NCBI GenBank assembly: GCA_963765785.1
Contig: CAVXXW010000002.1
Location: 1-64,000, forward strand
From: AC-32 sp963765785
Lineage (GTDB): Bacteria > Actinomycetota > Thermoleophilia > Gaiellales > Gaiellaceae
Length of the DNA stretch: 64,000 nt
Direction: 5' to 3'
The translations under genes were made by a program, and so were the position numbers. Below are positions 1-8,191 of the stretch, piece by piece. A model generated the notes under the pieces. That model was not told the origin of the DNA. It worked only from the letters and a program-made list of their open reading frames with translations, and ran no database searches. Every line of letters begins with the position of its first letter. Within the stretch, counting starts at the first letter, position 1.

Positions 1-686
1 GCGACCTTCGCGAGCACCTTCATCGTCGCCGGTTCGACGCGGTAGACGAAGCCGGTCTCGCTCGAGACCCAGAGCGAGCCCGCGGCGGGAGTGATCCAGT
101 CAGCGGTCGGGATCCGGATCGTCTTCTCGACGCGGTTGCGCGCGGCATTGACGCTGATCAGGCGGCCGCGGCCGTAGTCGGCGACCCAGACCTTGCCGAA
201 GGCGACCGCGATCCCGTTCGGGCCTCCGCCGACGCGGATCGTCTTGATCAACTTGTTGCGCTTGGGGCCGATCCGGCTGACCGTGCCCGAGTTCTCGTTC
301 GTCACCCAGACGGAGCCGCCGCCGTACGCGAGCGCGTAGGGCGCGCTGCCGACGGCGATGCGGGCCTTGCGCTTGCCCGTCGCCGGGTCGAGCCGCGTGA
401 CGACGTCCCCGTGGCGCGAGCCGACCCAGAGGCTCCCCGCGCCGTACGCGAGGCCGAACGGGTAGCCGCCGACCTTGATGCGTTTGACGACGCGACCCGC
501 GGCGGGGTCGACGCGGACGACCTGGTTGCCGGTGTGATCGGTCACCCAGACCGAACCGCCTCCAGAGAGGGCAAAGGAAGCGGACAGCCCGACGTGCAGC
601 TTCTCGGGAGCAGAAGCACCGCTTGCGACGCCGCATACTGCTGCGACCGCGATGATGACGACCCCGCCGCGAAGTGGACTTACCAC
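1..686 (-). CDS. Secreted Vgb/NHL-type beta-propeller protein (3' end beyond window)
   Basis: The minus frame gives about 228 residues with repeated blade motifs of the type GSLWV-x-R-x-DPATGK (GSVWVTDHTGN, GSLWVGSRHGD, GSVWVTNENSG, GSLWVSSETGF), as in virginiamycin-B-lyase-like and YncE-like propellers. The proposed GTG start at 686 gives a signal peptide (GGVVIIAVAAVCGVASGASA), so the protein is probably exported. No Shine-Dalgarno site is visible, and the start lies inside operator 681-719, so a leaderless or shorter start is possible. It is divergent from a MarR gene that probably represses it. Ligand or function is unknown. The gene runs off the left edge. Confidence 0.75.
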   Translation of the reverse strand, partial: MVSPLRGGVVIIAVAAVCGVASGASAPEKLHVGLSASFALSGGGSVWVTDHTGNQVVRVDPAAGRVVKRIKVGGYPFGLAYGAGSLWVGSRHGDVVTRLDPATGKRKARIAVGSAPYALAYGGGSVWVTNENSGTVSRIGPKRNKLIKTIRVGGGPNGIAVAFGKVWVADYGRGRLISVNAARNRVEKTIRIPTADWITPAAGSLWVSSETGFVYRVEPATMKVLAKV

Positions 687-719
687 AATATTGCGCTACA
701 TTACCACAAGGTTGTGCTA
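681..719. promoter_or_regulatory. Tandem MarR-type operators between divergent genes
   Basis: Two 18-bp imperfect palindromes, TACCACAATATTGCGCTA (681-698) and TACCACAAGGTTGTGCTA (702-719), start 21 bp apart, about two helical turns. Each has half-sites of the form TAsCrCAA / TTGyGgTA. They fill the gap between the propeller gene (start 686) and the MarR gene (start 720), as expected for an autoregulated MarR switch. Confidence 0.75.
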
Positions 720-1163
720 GTGGCGGGCGACGATTCAGAGACGATCATGCTCGACCTCTTCCGCACCAACCAGGTGCGGGAGCGGCTGATCGCGACTGCG
801 TTGGACGGCCTCGAGCTGCCTCCGGAGGACTATCCGTTCTACGTGATCATCGGCGCCGAGGGACCGTGGACCCCGACGGCGCTGGCGGCCCGGCTCGAGA
901 TGCCGCTCTCGACGGTGCTCTTCCGCGTACGGCGGCTGGAGAAGCGCGCGCACGCTGAGCGGACGCCGAACCCCGACGACCGGCGCTCGTACCTCGTCGA
1001 GCTGTCGAAGGACGGCCAGCAGCTGCTCGACAAGGCGCGTCCGCGGTTCCGCGCGCTCGCGCTGGCGGTCGAACAGCGGCTCGGCGACGCGCAGGTCTCG
1101 GGGCTCCGCGGCGGACTCGGCGAGCTGCGCGAGGCGATCGAGACCGAGCTCAGCCGCGAGTGA
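720..1163 (+). CDS. MarR-family transcriptional regulator
   Basis: About 147 aa from the GTG at 720; an ATG at 747 is the alternative start. The winged-helix part is recognisable: WTPTALAARLEMPLSTVLFR is the helix-turn-helix, followed by the wing ERTPNPDDRRSYLVELSKDG with the DDRR signature of MarR proteins, and a C-terminal dimerisation helix. Length is normal for the family. The start abuts two palindromic operators shared with the divergent secreted propeller gene, so autorepression and control of that gene are likely. The 3' end overlaps the convergent methyltransferase gene by 14 bp. The inducer is unknown. Confidence 0.85.
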   Translation: MAGDDSETIMLDLFRTNQVRERLIATALDGLELPPEDYPFYVIIGAEGPWTPTALAARLEMPLSTVLFRVRRLEKRAHAERTPNPDDRRSYLVELSKDGQQLLDKARPRFRALALAVEQRLGDAQVSGLRGGLGELREAIETELSRE

Positions 1164-2514
1164 GCAGCGCGACCGACTCGACGTGCGGCGTGTGCGGGAA
1201 CATGTCCACCGGCCGCACACGCTCGAGCCGGTAGCCCCAATCGCGCTCGAGCTCCTTCACGTTCGCCGCCAGCGTGGTCGGGTTGCACGAGACGTAGACG
1301 ATCCGCGAGGCCTCCAGCCGCGCGAGCCGGCGCAGCGCCTTTCCCGAGAGCCCTGCGCGCGGCGGGTCGACGACGGCCACGTCCGGCGAGCCAGCGCGAT
1401 CGGCGAGCTCCTCGAGCGACGCGCCCACCTCGCCCGCGAAGAACGCCGCGTTCGTGATCCCGTTCAGGTCCGCGTTCTCGAGCGCGCACGCGACCGACTC
1501 CTCCGAGACCTCCACCCCCCACACCGTCAGCGCCTGCGACGCCAGCGTCAGGCCGATCGTCCCGATCCCGCAGTAGAGGTCGTAGACCGTCTCATGGCCG
1601 GTCAGCGCCGCGTACTCGCGCGCGAGCTCGTACAGCCGTTCGGCCATGCGCGTGTTCGTCTGCAGGAACGCGTTCGGCCGCACGCGGAACCGGAGGCCGC
1701 AGAGCTCCTCCTCGATCGCTTCGTCGCCCCAGAGCAGCGTCGTCGGCAGGTTCGTCACCTCGGCCTGCGACTCGTTCTCGGCCCAGTGGATCGAGCGCAC
1801 CTCCGGGAAGCGCCGCAGCACCTCGACGAACTCGTCGCGGTCGAACCGCTCGCCCGGCGCGGTCACGAGCTGGACGAGCAGCTGGCCGGTGTTCCGGGCC
1901 TCGCGCAGGACGAGATGGCGCAGGTACCCGGTGTGCTCGCCCTGGTCATACGCCTCCAACCGCTCCGCGCGGGCCCAGTCGCGGACGGCGTTCCGCACCG
2001 CGTTGCCGAGGTCGGTCGTCAGCCAGCACCGTTCGACCTCGAGCACCTCGTCCCAGCGGCCGGCCCTGTGGAAGCCGAGCGCCGGCCCCGACGGCGTTTG
2101 CGTGAAGGAGTACTCGAGCTTGTTGCGGTAGTGGAAGACCTCCTCGGCCGGGACGATCGGCTCAAGCGGCGGCTCCCCGACGCCGCCGAGCCGGCGCAGC
2201 GCGTCGGCGACCTGCTCCTCCTTGGCCGCGACCTGCGACTCGTAGGCGAGGTCCTGGAACCGACAGCCGCCGCAGGCCGGGTAGTGCTCGCACGGCGCGT
2301 CGACGCGCAGGCCGCTCGGCTCGAGCACCTCGACCGCCAGCGCCTCGGCGTGGTTGCGTTTCACCTTGGTCACGCGAGCGCGCACGCGATCGCCGGGCAG
2401 GCCGCGTCGGACGAAGACGACGAAGCCGTTCAGGCGCGCGACGCCGTTCCCGCCGTAGGCGAGCGAGTCGATCGAGAGCTCGAGCTCCTGGTCCCTGGCG
2501 ACGGGCGCGGCCAT
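1150..2514 (-). CDS. 23S rRNA (uracil-5-)-methyltransferase, TrmA/RlmC/RlmD family
   Basis: 454 aa, normal for the RlmD/RumA family, which makes m5U in 23S rRNA using SAM. Visible parts in order: an N-terminal TRAM domain (about residues 8-65, SIDSLAYGGNGVARLNG); a 4Fe-4S cluster site CEHYPACGGC near residue 95 with a further Cys in VERCW; SAM motif DLYCGIGTIGL near 318; DPPRAG; and the nucleophile loop SCNPTTLA. Sequence alone does not say whether it acts like RlmC or RlmD. It starts 14 bp after the phosphoesterase stop, so the two are probably co-transcribed with yjbQ. Confidence 0.93.
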   Translation of the reverse strand: MAAPVARDQELELSIDSLAYGGNGVARLNGFVVFVRRGLPGDRVRARVTKVKRNHAEALAVEVLEPSGLRVDAPCEHYPACGGCRFQDLAYESQVAAKEEQVADALRRLGGVGEPPLEPIVPAEEVFHYRNKLEYSFTQTPSGPALGFHRAGRWDEVLEVERCWLTTDLGNAVRNAVRDWARAERLEAYDQGEHTGYLRHLVLREARNTGQLLVQLVTAPGERFDRDEFVEVLRRFPEVRSIHWAENESQAEVTNLPTTLLWGDEAIEEELCGLRFRVRPNAFLQTNTRMAERLYELAREYAALTGHETVYDLYCGIGTIGLTLASQALTVWGVEVSEESVACALENADLNGITNAAFFAGEVGASLEELADRAGSPDVAVVDPPRAGLSGKALRRLARLEASRIVYVSCNPTTLAANVKELERDWGYRLERVRPVDMFPHTPHVESVALLTRG

Positions 2515-2527
2515 CAGGCCGCCCAGG

Positions 2528-3931
2528 CTACGAGAAGCCGGGGTGCTCGGGGAGGAGCATGGGCGGGCGCGGCGGCTGGCTGAAGTCGAAGTCGCGCGTC
2601 AAGTCGCCCACCTGCGGCATCACCTCGCGCACGTCGGGACGCGAGTCGGGCCGGCCGTCCGTGCGCGGGTCGATCCGCTGGCCGCCGAGGAAGTCGTCCT
2701 CGATGAACTTCGTGTACGCGTCGAGGCTGGCGACCTGGTGGTCGATGTAGCCGCGCTTTGCGTACGGCGAGATGATCAGCGACGGTACGCGGAGGCCGAA
2801 GCCCATGCCGTCGACTTTCGGCGGCATGACGTGGTCGTAGAAGCCGCCCCAGTCGTCCCAGCCGAGGAAGATCGCGGTCGAGCCCCAGTCCGGGCCGCTC
2901 ATGATCGCGTTGATCGCGCTCGTCACGTAGGCCTGGCCGCGGGTGACGAGCGCCGGCGGATGCTCGCTGACCCGGTTGCTCGGAGTGAGCCACGACACTG
3001 CCGGCAGCGTCCCGGCCCTTGCCGCCTGGAAGAACTGCCGCATCGGGGCGATGTTGCCGAGCTGGTGATCCTGGTGGACGGTGCTGAACCACGGCAACGG
3101 GTTCCAGATGCCGGGCGTGTTCGCGTTCTGCCACTGCGTCTTGCAGACCATCCCGCTGTCGGCGCAGTCGGGCTGGGCGCCGGCGAAGACGTAGTAGCGC
3201 CAGGAGACGTGGGCCTTGTGCAGCAGGTAAGTCAGGTCGGTCCACTGGTAGTGGGGCGTCCGATCGGTGGGGTTTTGCGGCTCGTGCGGCGGCGCGAGCG
3301 GGTTCTCGATCGCGGTCCTGCAGCTCATCGGGTCGTGGGGCTGCGCACACCGCGCCGACCACTCCGACACCGAGTAGAGGTGCTGCGGGAGGCTCCACGA
3401 GCTGACCGACTCGAACATGTGGTCCTGCAGGACGAAGTTGCGCGCGTAGGCCCAGTAGTTCGGGATCTCGTCCTCGTCGTGGTAGCCCATCACGTCGGGC
3501 CGCCTCGCCCCGAACGAGCACAGGGGCGCATCGGGCGTCTTCTCGCAGCCCCGCGTCAGGCCGCGGCGCGCCTCCCGGACGAAGCCGTTCATCTTCCCTC
3601 TGTTGACGTCCCGGATCGCGTCGAGGTGCTCGTGCGGGCCGCCGCTGTTCCGGTTGCTCGTGTCGTGGAACGGCCGCAGGCACCGGTGCGTACGCGGGTC
3701 GGGCGCGCAGACCGTGAAGACCCCGTCGTGCCGCGGCAGTCCGTCGGCGCCCGGGTACGTGCCGAAGTAGGAGTCGAACGAGCGGTTCTCCTGCATGATC
3801 ACGACCACGTGGCGGATCTTGTGGATCCCCTCGGTGGCACGGGCGTGCGGCGCCTTGTCGTGCCCGAAGAACGCAAGGCCTGCCGCCGCGGCGACCGAGA
3901 GCGCGAGCGCAAGCGGCAGCTTCCGGGGCAC
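2528..3931 (-). CDS. Secreted phosphoesterase (phospholipase C / acid phosphatase-like, alkaline phosphatase superfamily)
   Basis: 467 aa with an N-terminal signal anchor (LPLALALSVAAAAGLAFFG). The family hallmark VVVIMQENRSFDSYFGTYPG follows at about residue 44; in homologues this region carries the metal ligands and nucleophile of phosphate-ester hydrolysis. A second conserved block is HMFESVSSWSLPQHLY. Further on are VSWLTPSNRVSEHPP, WDDWGGFYDHV and VPSLIISPYAKRG, all typical of Pfam phosphoesterase proteins. The substrate (phospholipid or other phosphomonoester) cannot be told. It sits between yjbQ and the rRNA methyltransferase on the same strand. Confidence 0.9.
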   Translation of the reverse strand: MPRKLPLALALSVAAAAGLAFFGHDKAPHARATEGIHKIRHVVVIMQENRSFDSYFGTYPGADGLPRHDGVFTVCAPDPRTHRCLRPFHDTSNRNSGGPHEHLDAIRDVNRGKMNGFVREARRGLTRGCEKTPDAPLCSFGARRPDVMGYHDEDEIPNYWAYARNFVLQDHMFESVSSWSLPQHLYSVSEWSARCAQPHDPMSCRTAIENPLAPPHEPQNPTDRTPHYQWTDLTYLLHKAHVSWRYYVFAGAQPDCADSGMVCKTQWQNANTPGIWNPLPWFSTVHQDHQLGNIAPMRQFFQAARAGTLPAVSWLTPSNRVSEHPPALVTRGQAYVTSAINAIMSGPDWGSTAIFLGWDDWGGFYDHVMPPKVDGMGFGLRVPSLIISPYAKRGYIDHQVASLDAYTKFIEDDFLGGQRIDPRTDGRPDSRPDVREVMPQVGDLTRDFDFSQPPRPPMLLPEHPGFS

Positions 3932-3983
3932 GGGCCAAACGTAATCCGGGGACGTTTAGATCAGATGAAGGGCCGGTTGCGCG

Positions 3984-4382
3984 TCAGCTAAGCGCAGTGA
4001 CGTAGACCTTGCGGTCCCGCGGTCCGTCGAACTCGCAGAAGAAGATCCCCTGGTAGCGGCCGAGGGCGAGCTTGCCCTCGGTCAGCGGCACCAGCACCTC
4101 GGGACTCATCAGCGACGCGCGCATGTGCGAGGGCGCATTCGGGCCGTCGGCGTCGTCGTGGCCCCAGCTCCAGCCGTCCTCGACGATCTTCTCCATGGCC
4201 GATTCGAGGTCGGTCGCGAGCACCGGATCGATGTCCTCGTTGATCGTCACGCCCGCCGTCGTGTGCGGCACGTATACGAGCGCCGCGGCTGCGCCGTTGG
4301 CGCCGTTCAAGGCCTCCTCCACCTCCGCCGTGATGTCGACGAGCTGCGTCCTCCGCTCCGTCTTGAGGCTGATCTCGCGCAC
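3984..4382 (-). CDS. YjbQ/UPF0047 family protein
   Basis: 132 aa, the usual length. It matches the YjbQ family (secondary thiamine-phosphate-synthase-like fold): YVPHTTAGVTINEDIDP, then SHMRASLMSPEVLVPLTEGKLALGRYQGIFFCEFDGPR. The His of PHTT and the His of SHM are the conserved putative metal/active-site residues. In vivo function is unsettled for the family. It starts with GTG at 4382, only 18 bp from the divergent peptidase start at 4401. Confidence 0.92.
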   Translation of the reverse strand: MREISLKTERRTQLVDITAEVEEALNGANGAAAALVYVPHTTAGVTINEDIDPVLATDLESAMEKIVEDGWSWGHDDADGPNAPSHMRASLMSPEVLVPLTEGKLALGRYQGIFFCEFDGPRDRKVYVTALS

Positions 4383-4400
4383 CGGGATATCCTACGGCCA

Positions 4401-5879
4401 ATGCCGAGTTCCCCGGAGATCGAGTCCTACAGCGCCGAGGCCGACCGGTTCATCGCCGAGCTCGACGAGGAGTACTACCTCCACTACGCGGGCCACAAGG
4501 AGAAGCTCGAGCTCGAGGACATTTACGAACAGCATTCGCGCCTCACCGATCTCGCGGAGGTGCAGAAGATCGGCGCGGACGTCGACGGCGACCGCCGCGT
4601 GCGCGAGCTGTGGCAGTTTGGCTGCGAGGGCTACCTCGGCAAGTTCACGCGCGAGCACGCGGAGAAGCTCGCAGAGCTCGAGGCCGAGCTCGAGGTGGAG
4701 GTCGACGGCGAGACGATTCCGTACCGGATGGTCCGCCCGGAGATGGCGAACGAGGCCGACCGCGGCAGGCGCGAGCGGCTCGACCGCGCGATGTGGGAGG
4801 CGACCGAGGAGCATCTCAACCCGGTCTACCTCGACGGCGTCGAGATCGTGCGCCGCGAGCTGCCGGCGCTCGGCGCGAGCACCTACGTCGAGCTCTACGA
4901 GAAGTTCGGCTTCCGCCTGAAGGAGCTCGCGGCGCAGTGCGAAGGGTTCCTCGCCGACACCGAGCGCCTCTACGAGGAGCACATGGGCCGCGCGGCGCGC
5001 GAGCTGCTAGGCCTCTCGCTCGACGAGCTCGCGCGCTGGGACGTCCAGCGGATGGTCCGCTCGCCGCAGTGGGACGAGGGCTTCCCAGGCGAGAAGATGG
5101 TGCCGGCGCTCAAGACGACGCTGTCCGACCTCGGCATCGACCTCGACCGCCAGGAGAACATCCACCTCGACATCGAGCAGCGCCCGTCGAAGACGCCGCG
5201 CGCATTTTGCTCGCCGATCGAGGTGCCCGAGAAGGTCATGCTCGTGATCCAGCCGATCGGCGGCGCCGACGACTGGCGCGCGTTCTTCCACGAGGCCGGC
5301 CACGCGGAGCACTTCGCCAACACCTCGCGCGACCTGACGATGGAGGAGCGGCGGCTCGGCGACGTCGCGATCACCGAGGGCTGGGCGATGCTGATGCAGC
5401 ACCTGACCGACGAGCCCGCGTGGCTGACGCGCCGGCTGGACTTCCCGCGGCCGGACGAGTACGCCGCCGAGGGGATGCTCTGGCTGCTGTTCTTCGTCCG
5501 GCGCTACTCGGCGAAGCTCCTGTACGAGCTCGAGTTCCACCAGTCCGACGACGTGCCGTCGATGGCGAAGCGATACGCGGAGATCCTCGGCGACGCGCTC
5601 AAGTTCGAGATCAGCGAGGCAAACTACCTCGCGGACATCGACTCCGGGTTCTACGTCACCTCGTATCTGCGCTCGTGGGCGTTCGAGTGCCAGCTGCGCA
5701 ACCACCTGCGCGAGCGGTACGGAAACGACTGGTTCACGCGCCGCGAGGCCGGGTCGCTGCTCCGCGAGCTGTGGTCGCTCGGCCAGCAGCCCACGGCCGA
5801 CGAGCTGCTCAAGGACGTCACCGGCGCCGAGATCGAGATGGCCGCCGTCGGCGACCGGGTTCGCGAGCGCCTCTCCTAG
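4401..5879 (+). CDS. M3-like zinc metallopeptidase (HEAGH)
   Basis: 492 aa from the ATG at 4401. The zinc site FFHEAGHAEHF lies near residue 300, followed by the downstream glutamate in AITEGWAMLMQHL, i.e. the HExxH...E gluzincin arrangement of M3/M2-like peptidases. The N-terminal half is helical and charged (EDIYEQHSRLTDLAEVQKIG). No signal peptide, so cytoplasmic. The open frame runs upstream to 4125, but that part lies over yjbQ and lacks family similarity, so I use the start just after the GGATATCC sequence. Probable oligopeptidase. Confidence 0.88.
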   Translation: MPSSPEIESYSAEADRFIAELDEEYYLHYAGHKEKLELEDIYEQHSRLTDLAEVQKIGADVDGDRRVRELWQFGCEGYLGKFTREHAEKLAELEAELEVEVDGETIPYRMVRPEMANEADRGRRERLDRAMWEATEEHLNPVYLDGVEIVRRELPALGASTYVELYEKFGFRLKELAAQCEGFLADTERLYEEHMGRAARELLGLSLDELARWDVQRMVRSPQWDEGFPGEKMVPALKTTLSDLGIDLDRQENIHLDIEQRPSKTPRAFCSPIEVPEKVMLVIQPIGGADDWRAFFHEAGHAEHFANTSRDLTMEERRLGDVAITEGWAMLMQHLTDEPAWLTRRLDFPRPDEYAAEGMLWLLFFVRRYSAKLLYELEFHQSDDVPSMAKRYAEILGDALKFEISEANYLADIDSGFYVTSYLRSWAFECQLRNHLRERYGNDWFTRREAGSLLRELWSLGQQPTADELLKDVTGAEIEMAAVGDRVRERLS

Positions 5880-5937
5880 CACGTCCACCGACAGGCTGAT
5901 CGTTCAGGAGTCCGCCTCCGCAGCCGATAACGGAGGC

Positions 5938-6690
5938 ATGCACCACGCCGACTTCCCGTGGAGACCGCTCGGCCGCGTGCTCGTCGACGACGAGCTGTTG
6001 ACGCGGACTCAACTCGAACGCGCGCTCGCGGAACAACGGCGCAGCGGTCGTCTGCTGGGGCAGGTGCTGGTCGCTCAAGGGGATGTGACCGGGACGGAGC
6101 TCGTCCGCGCACTGGCGCGGCAGCACGGCGTCGAGGTCCGGGCGGGCGGCGCGACTCCTGATCGCGTCGACCAGCCGCAGGCGCGATCCACCTGGCGCTC
6201 CTTGGGGATGCTCCTCACCGAGAAGGGCTTCGTCTCTCCGGCCGCGCTTCAGCATGCGCTCACCGAGCAACGGGACCGTCCTGATCGCCGGCTCGGCGAG
6301 ATCCTGGTCGAGTTCGGATCGCTCTCGCCGCGGACGCTCGCCTCCGTCCTCGCCGAGCAGCACGGCGTGACTCCCGAGACCGAGCTGGTCGCGGCCGACG
6401 CGTCGCCGTCTCCGGTCCCAAGCGGGCCGAGCTACGCCGTGTTCGCGGTCGACGGCCAGTCGGTCGAGCGACGCGAGCTGTGCGCGGCGGCGAACCTCCT
6501 CGACGCGGCCGACGCGGCTTGTGACTACATCGACGAGCGGCTCCCGCTGGCGGTCGAGATCGAGCGCCAAGAGGGCGGCCGCACCGAGGTCGTCTGGACG
6601 TACAGTCAGGAGCGCGCCGCCGCTGCTGCTTCATCTAGCAAGACGCTCCTCGAGAGCTACGGCTTCGATCCGACCCGCTGGCGCGCCTGA
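5938..6690 (+). CDS. MshEN/GspE N-terminal-domain protein
   Basis: 250 aa. Two repeats of the GspE/PilB N-terminal (MshEN) type are visible: LGRVLVDDELLTRTQLERAL with LGQVLVAQGDVTGTELVRAL (residues about 11-65), and LGMLLTEKGFVSPAALQHAL with LGEILVEFGSLSPRTLASVL (about 80-140). In secretion and pilus ATPases these modules can bind c-di-GMP. Here there is no ATPase domain. The C-terminal about 100 residues are unrecognised. It could be a stand-alone second-messenger sensor; this is inference from the fold only. Confidence 0.75.
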   Translation: MHHADFPWRPLGRVLVDDELLTRTQLERALAEQRRSGRLLGQVLVAQGDVTGTELVRALARQHGVEVRAGGATPDRVDQPQARSTWRSLGMLLTEKGFVSPAALQHALTEQRDRPDRRLGEILVEFGSLSPRTLASVLAEQHGVTPETELVAADASPSPVPSGPSYAVFAVDGQSVERRELCAAANLLDAADAACDYIDERLPLAVEIERQEGGRTEVVWTYSQERAAAAASSSKTLLESYGFDPTRWRA

Positions 6691-6737
6691 CGCGCGGCTG
6701 CCGGACGGCCGGACGCTCGCGCTCTGTCCTGTGTAGC

Positions 6738-6754
6738 TGCATAAGCTTTATGCA
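6738..6754. promoter_or_regulatory. Palindromic operator over the cDPG synthetase start
   Basis: TGCATAA-GCT-TTATGCA is a perfect 7-3-7 dyad. It ends on the A of the ATG at 6754, and no Shine-Dalgarno sequence is visible before the start. A repressor bound here would block initiation, and the transcript may be leaderless. Confidence 0.55.
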
Positions 6755-8094
6755 TGAACAGAACCCGAGTGCTCATCGCGGGCGCGGCCGGCCGCGACTT
6801 CCACAACTTCAACCTCGTCTACCGAGGCCGCGAGGAGTACGAGGTGGTCGCCTTCACGGCGACGCAGATCCCGAACATCGAGGGACGCGTCTACCCGCCC
6901 GAGCTGGCGGGTGAGCTCTACCCCGACGGCATCCCGATCGAGCCGGAGGACGAGCTCGAGGCGCTGATCGAGCGGCACCAGGTCGACGAGGTCGTCTTCG
7001 CCTACTCGGACGTGACGCACGAGCACGTGATGCACATCGGCTCGCGCGCGCTGGCGGCCGGCGCCTCCTACAAGCTGATCTCGCCCCGCGAGACGATGCT
7101 CACGTCGTCCAAGCCGGCCGTCGCGATCTGCGCGGTCCGGACCGGCTCCGGCAAGAGCCAGACGACGCGCCGCGTGGCCGCACTGCTGCGCGACGCCGGC
7201 AAGAAGGTCGCCGTCCTACGGCATCCGATGCCCTACGGCGACCTGACGAAGCAGGCCGTCCAGCGGTTCGAGCGCTACGAGGACCTCGAGGCGGCCGACG
7301 CGACGATCGAGGAGCGCGAGGAGTACGAGCCGCACCTGGCGGACGGCAACCTGGTCTTCGCCGGGATCGACTACGCGGCGATCCTCGACCGTGCCGAGCA
7401 GGAGGCCCACGTGATCCTCTGGGACGGCGGCAACAACGACACGCCGTTCGTGAAGCCGAACGTGCACATCGTCGTCGTCGACCCGCACCGGCCGGGCCAT
7501 GAGCTCCGCTACCACCCGGGCGAGACGAACTTGCGCATGGCCGACGTCTGTCTGGTGAACAAGGTGGACAGCGCCACGCAGGAAGGCGTCGACGCCGTGC
7601 TCGACTCGATTCGCGCGAATAACCCCGGTGCGAAGATCGTGCTCGCCGCCTCGCCCTACCTGGTCGAGGGAGACGCGTCGCAGATCGCCGGCAAGCGCGT
7701 GCTCGCGATCGAGGACGGGCCGACGCTGACCCACGGTGAGATGACCTACGGCGCGGCGGTGCTCGCTGCGAAGGCGAACGGCGCAGCCGAGCTGATCGAC
7801 CCGCGCTCGGCGGCCGTGGGCTCGATCGCGCAGACCTTCGAGGCGTACCCGCACGTCGGGGCCCTGCTCCCGGCGATGGGCTACGACCGGCAGCAGATGG
7901 ATGACCTCAAGGCGACCATCGAGGCGTCCGGCGCCGAGCTCGTGCTGATCGGGACGCCGATCGACCTGCGGCGGCTGATCGACTTCGACGTGCCGGCGCT
8001 GCGCGTCACGTACCGGCTCGAGGAGCTGGGCGAGCCGACGCTCGAGGACGTCCTCCGCGAGCACGGCCTGCTGGGCGCCAAAGCATTGGTTTGA
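6754..8094 (+). CDS. Cyclic 2,3-diphosphoglycerate synthetase-type GTPase/ATPase
   Basis: 446 aa, close to archaeal cDPG synthetases, which make cyclic 2,3-diphosphoglycerate from 2,3-DPG with ATP. The N-terminal block is GAAGRDFHNFNLVYRG. A P-loop RTGSGKSQTTRRVA lies near residue 130, followed by HVILWDGGNNDTPFVKPNVH and DVCLVNKVDSA (an NKxD-like base-recognition site). Bacterial homologues are often annotated only as GTPases, so the exact product is uncertain. The carbamate kinase gene follows 97 bp later on the same strand, suggesting linked carbamoyl-phosphate or energy metabolism. A 17-bp palindrome overlaps the start codon. Confidence 0.8.
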   Translation: MNRTRVLIAGAAGRDFHNFNLVYRGREEYEVVAFTATQIPNIEGRVYPPELAGELYPDGIPIEPEDELEALIERHQVDEVVFAYSDVTHEHVMHIGSRALAAGASYKLISPRETMLTSSKPAVAICAVRTGSGKSQTTRRVAALLRDAGKKVAVLRHPMPYGDLTKQAVQRFERYEDLEAADATIEEREEYEPHLADGNLVFAGIDYAAILDRAEQEAHVILWDGGNNDTPFVKPNVHIVVVDPHRPGHELRYHPGETNLRMADVCLVNKVDSATQEGVDAVLDSIRANNPGAKIVLAASPYLVEGDASQIAGKRVLAIEDGPTLTHGEMTYGAAVLAAKANGAAELIDPRSAAVGSIAQTFEAYPHVGALLPAMGYDRQQMDDLKATIEASGAELVLIGTPIDLRRLIDFDVPALRVTYRLEELGEPTLEDVLREHGLLGAKALV

Positions 8095-8191
8095 GCGATC
8101 GCGTCGATCCAGGCGCTCTCGGTCAGCGACGCAGACGTCTGCCCCAGCAAAGCCGGCTCAGCCTGAGAGCGACATCGCAAGCGACGTCGCT

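Noticed and set aside
1183..3991. Long plus-strand ORFs opposite the methyltransferase and phosphoesterase genes
   Set aside because: They are Arg/Ala/Pro-rich mirror frames caused by high GC; the minus-strand frames carry all family motifs.
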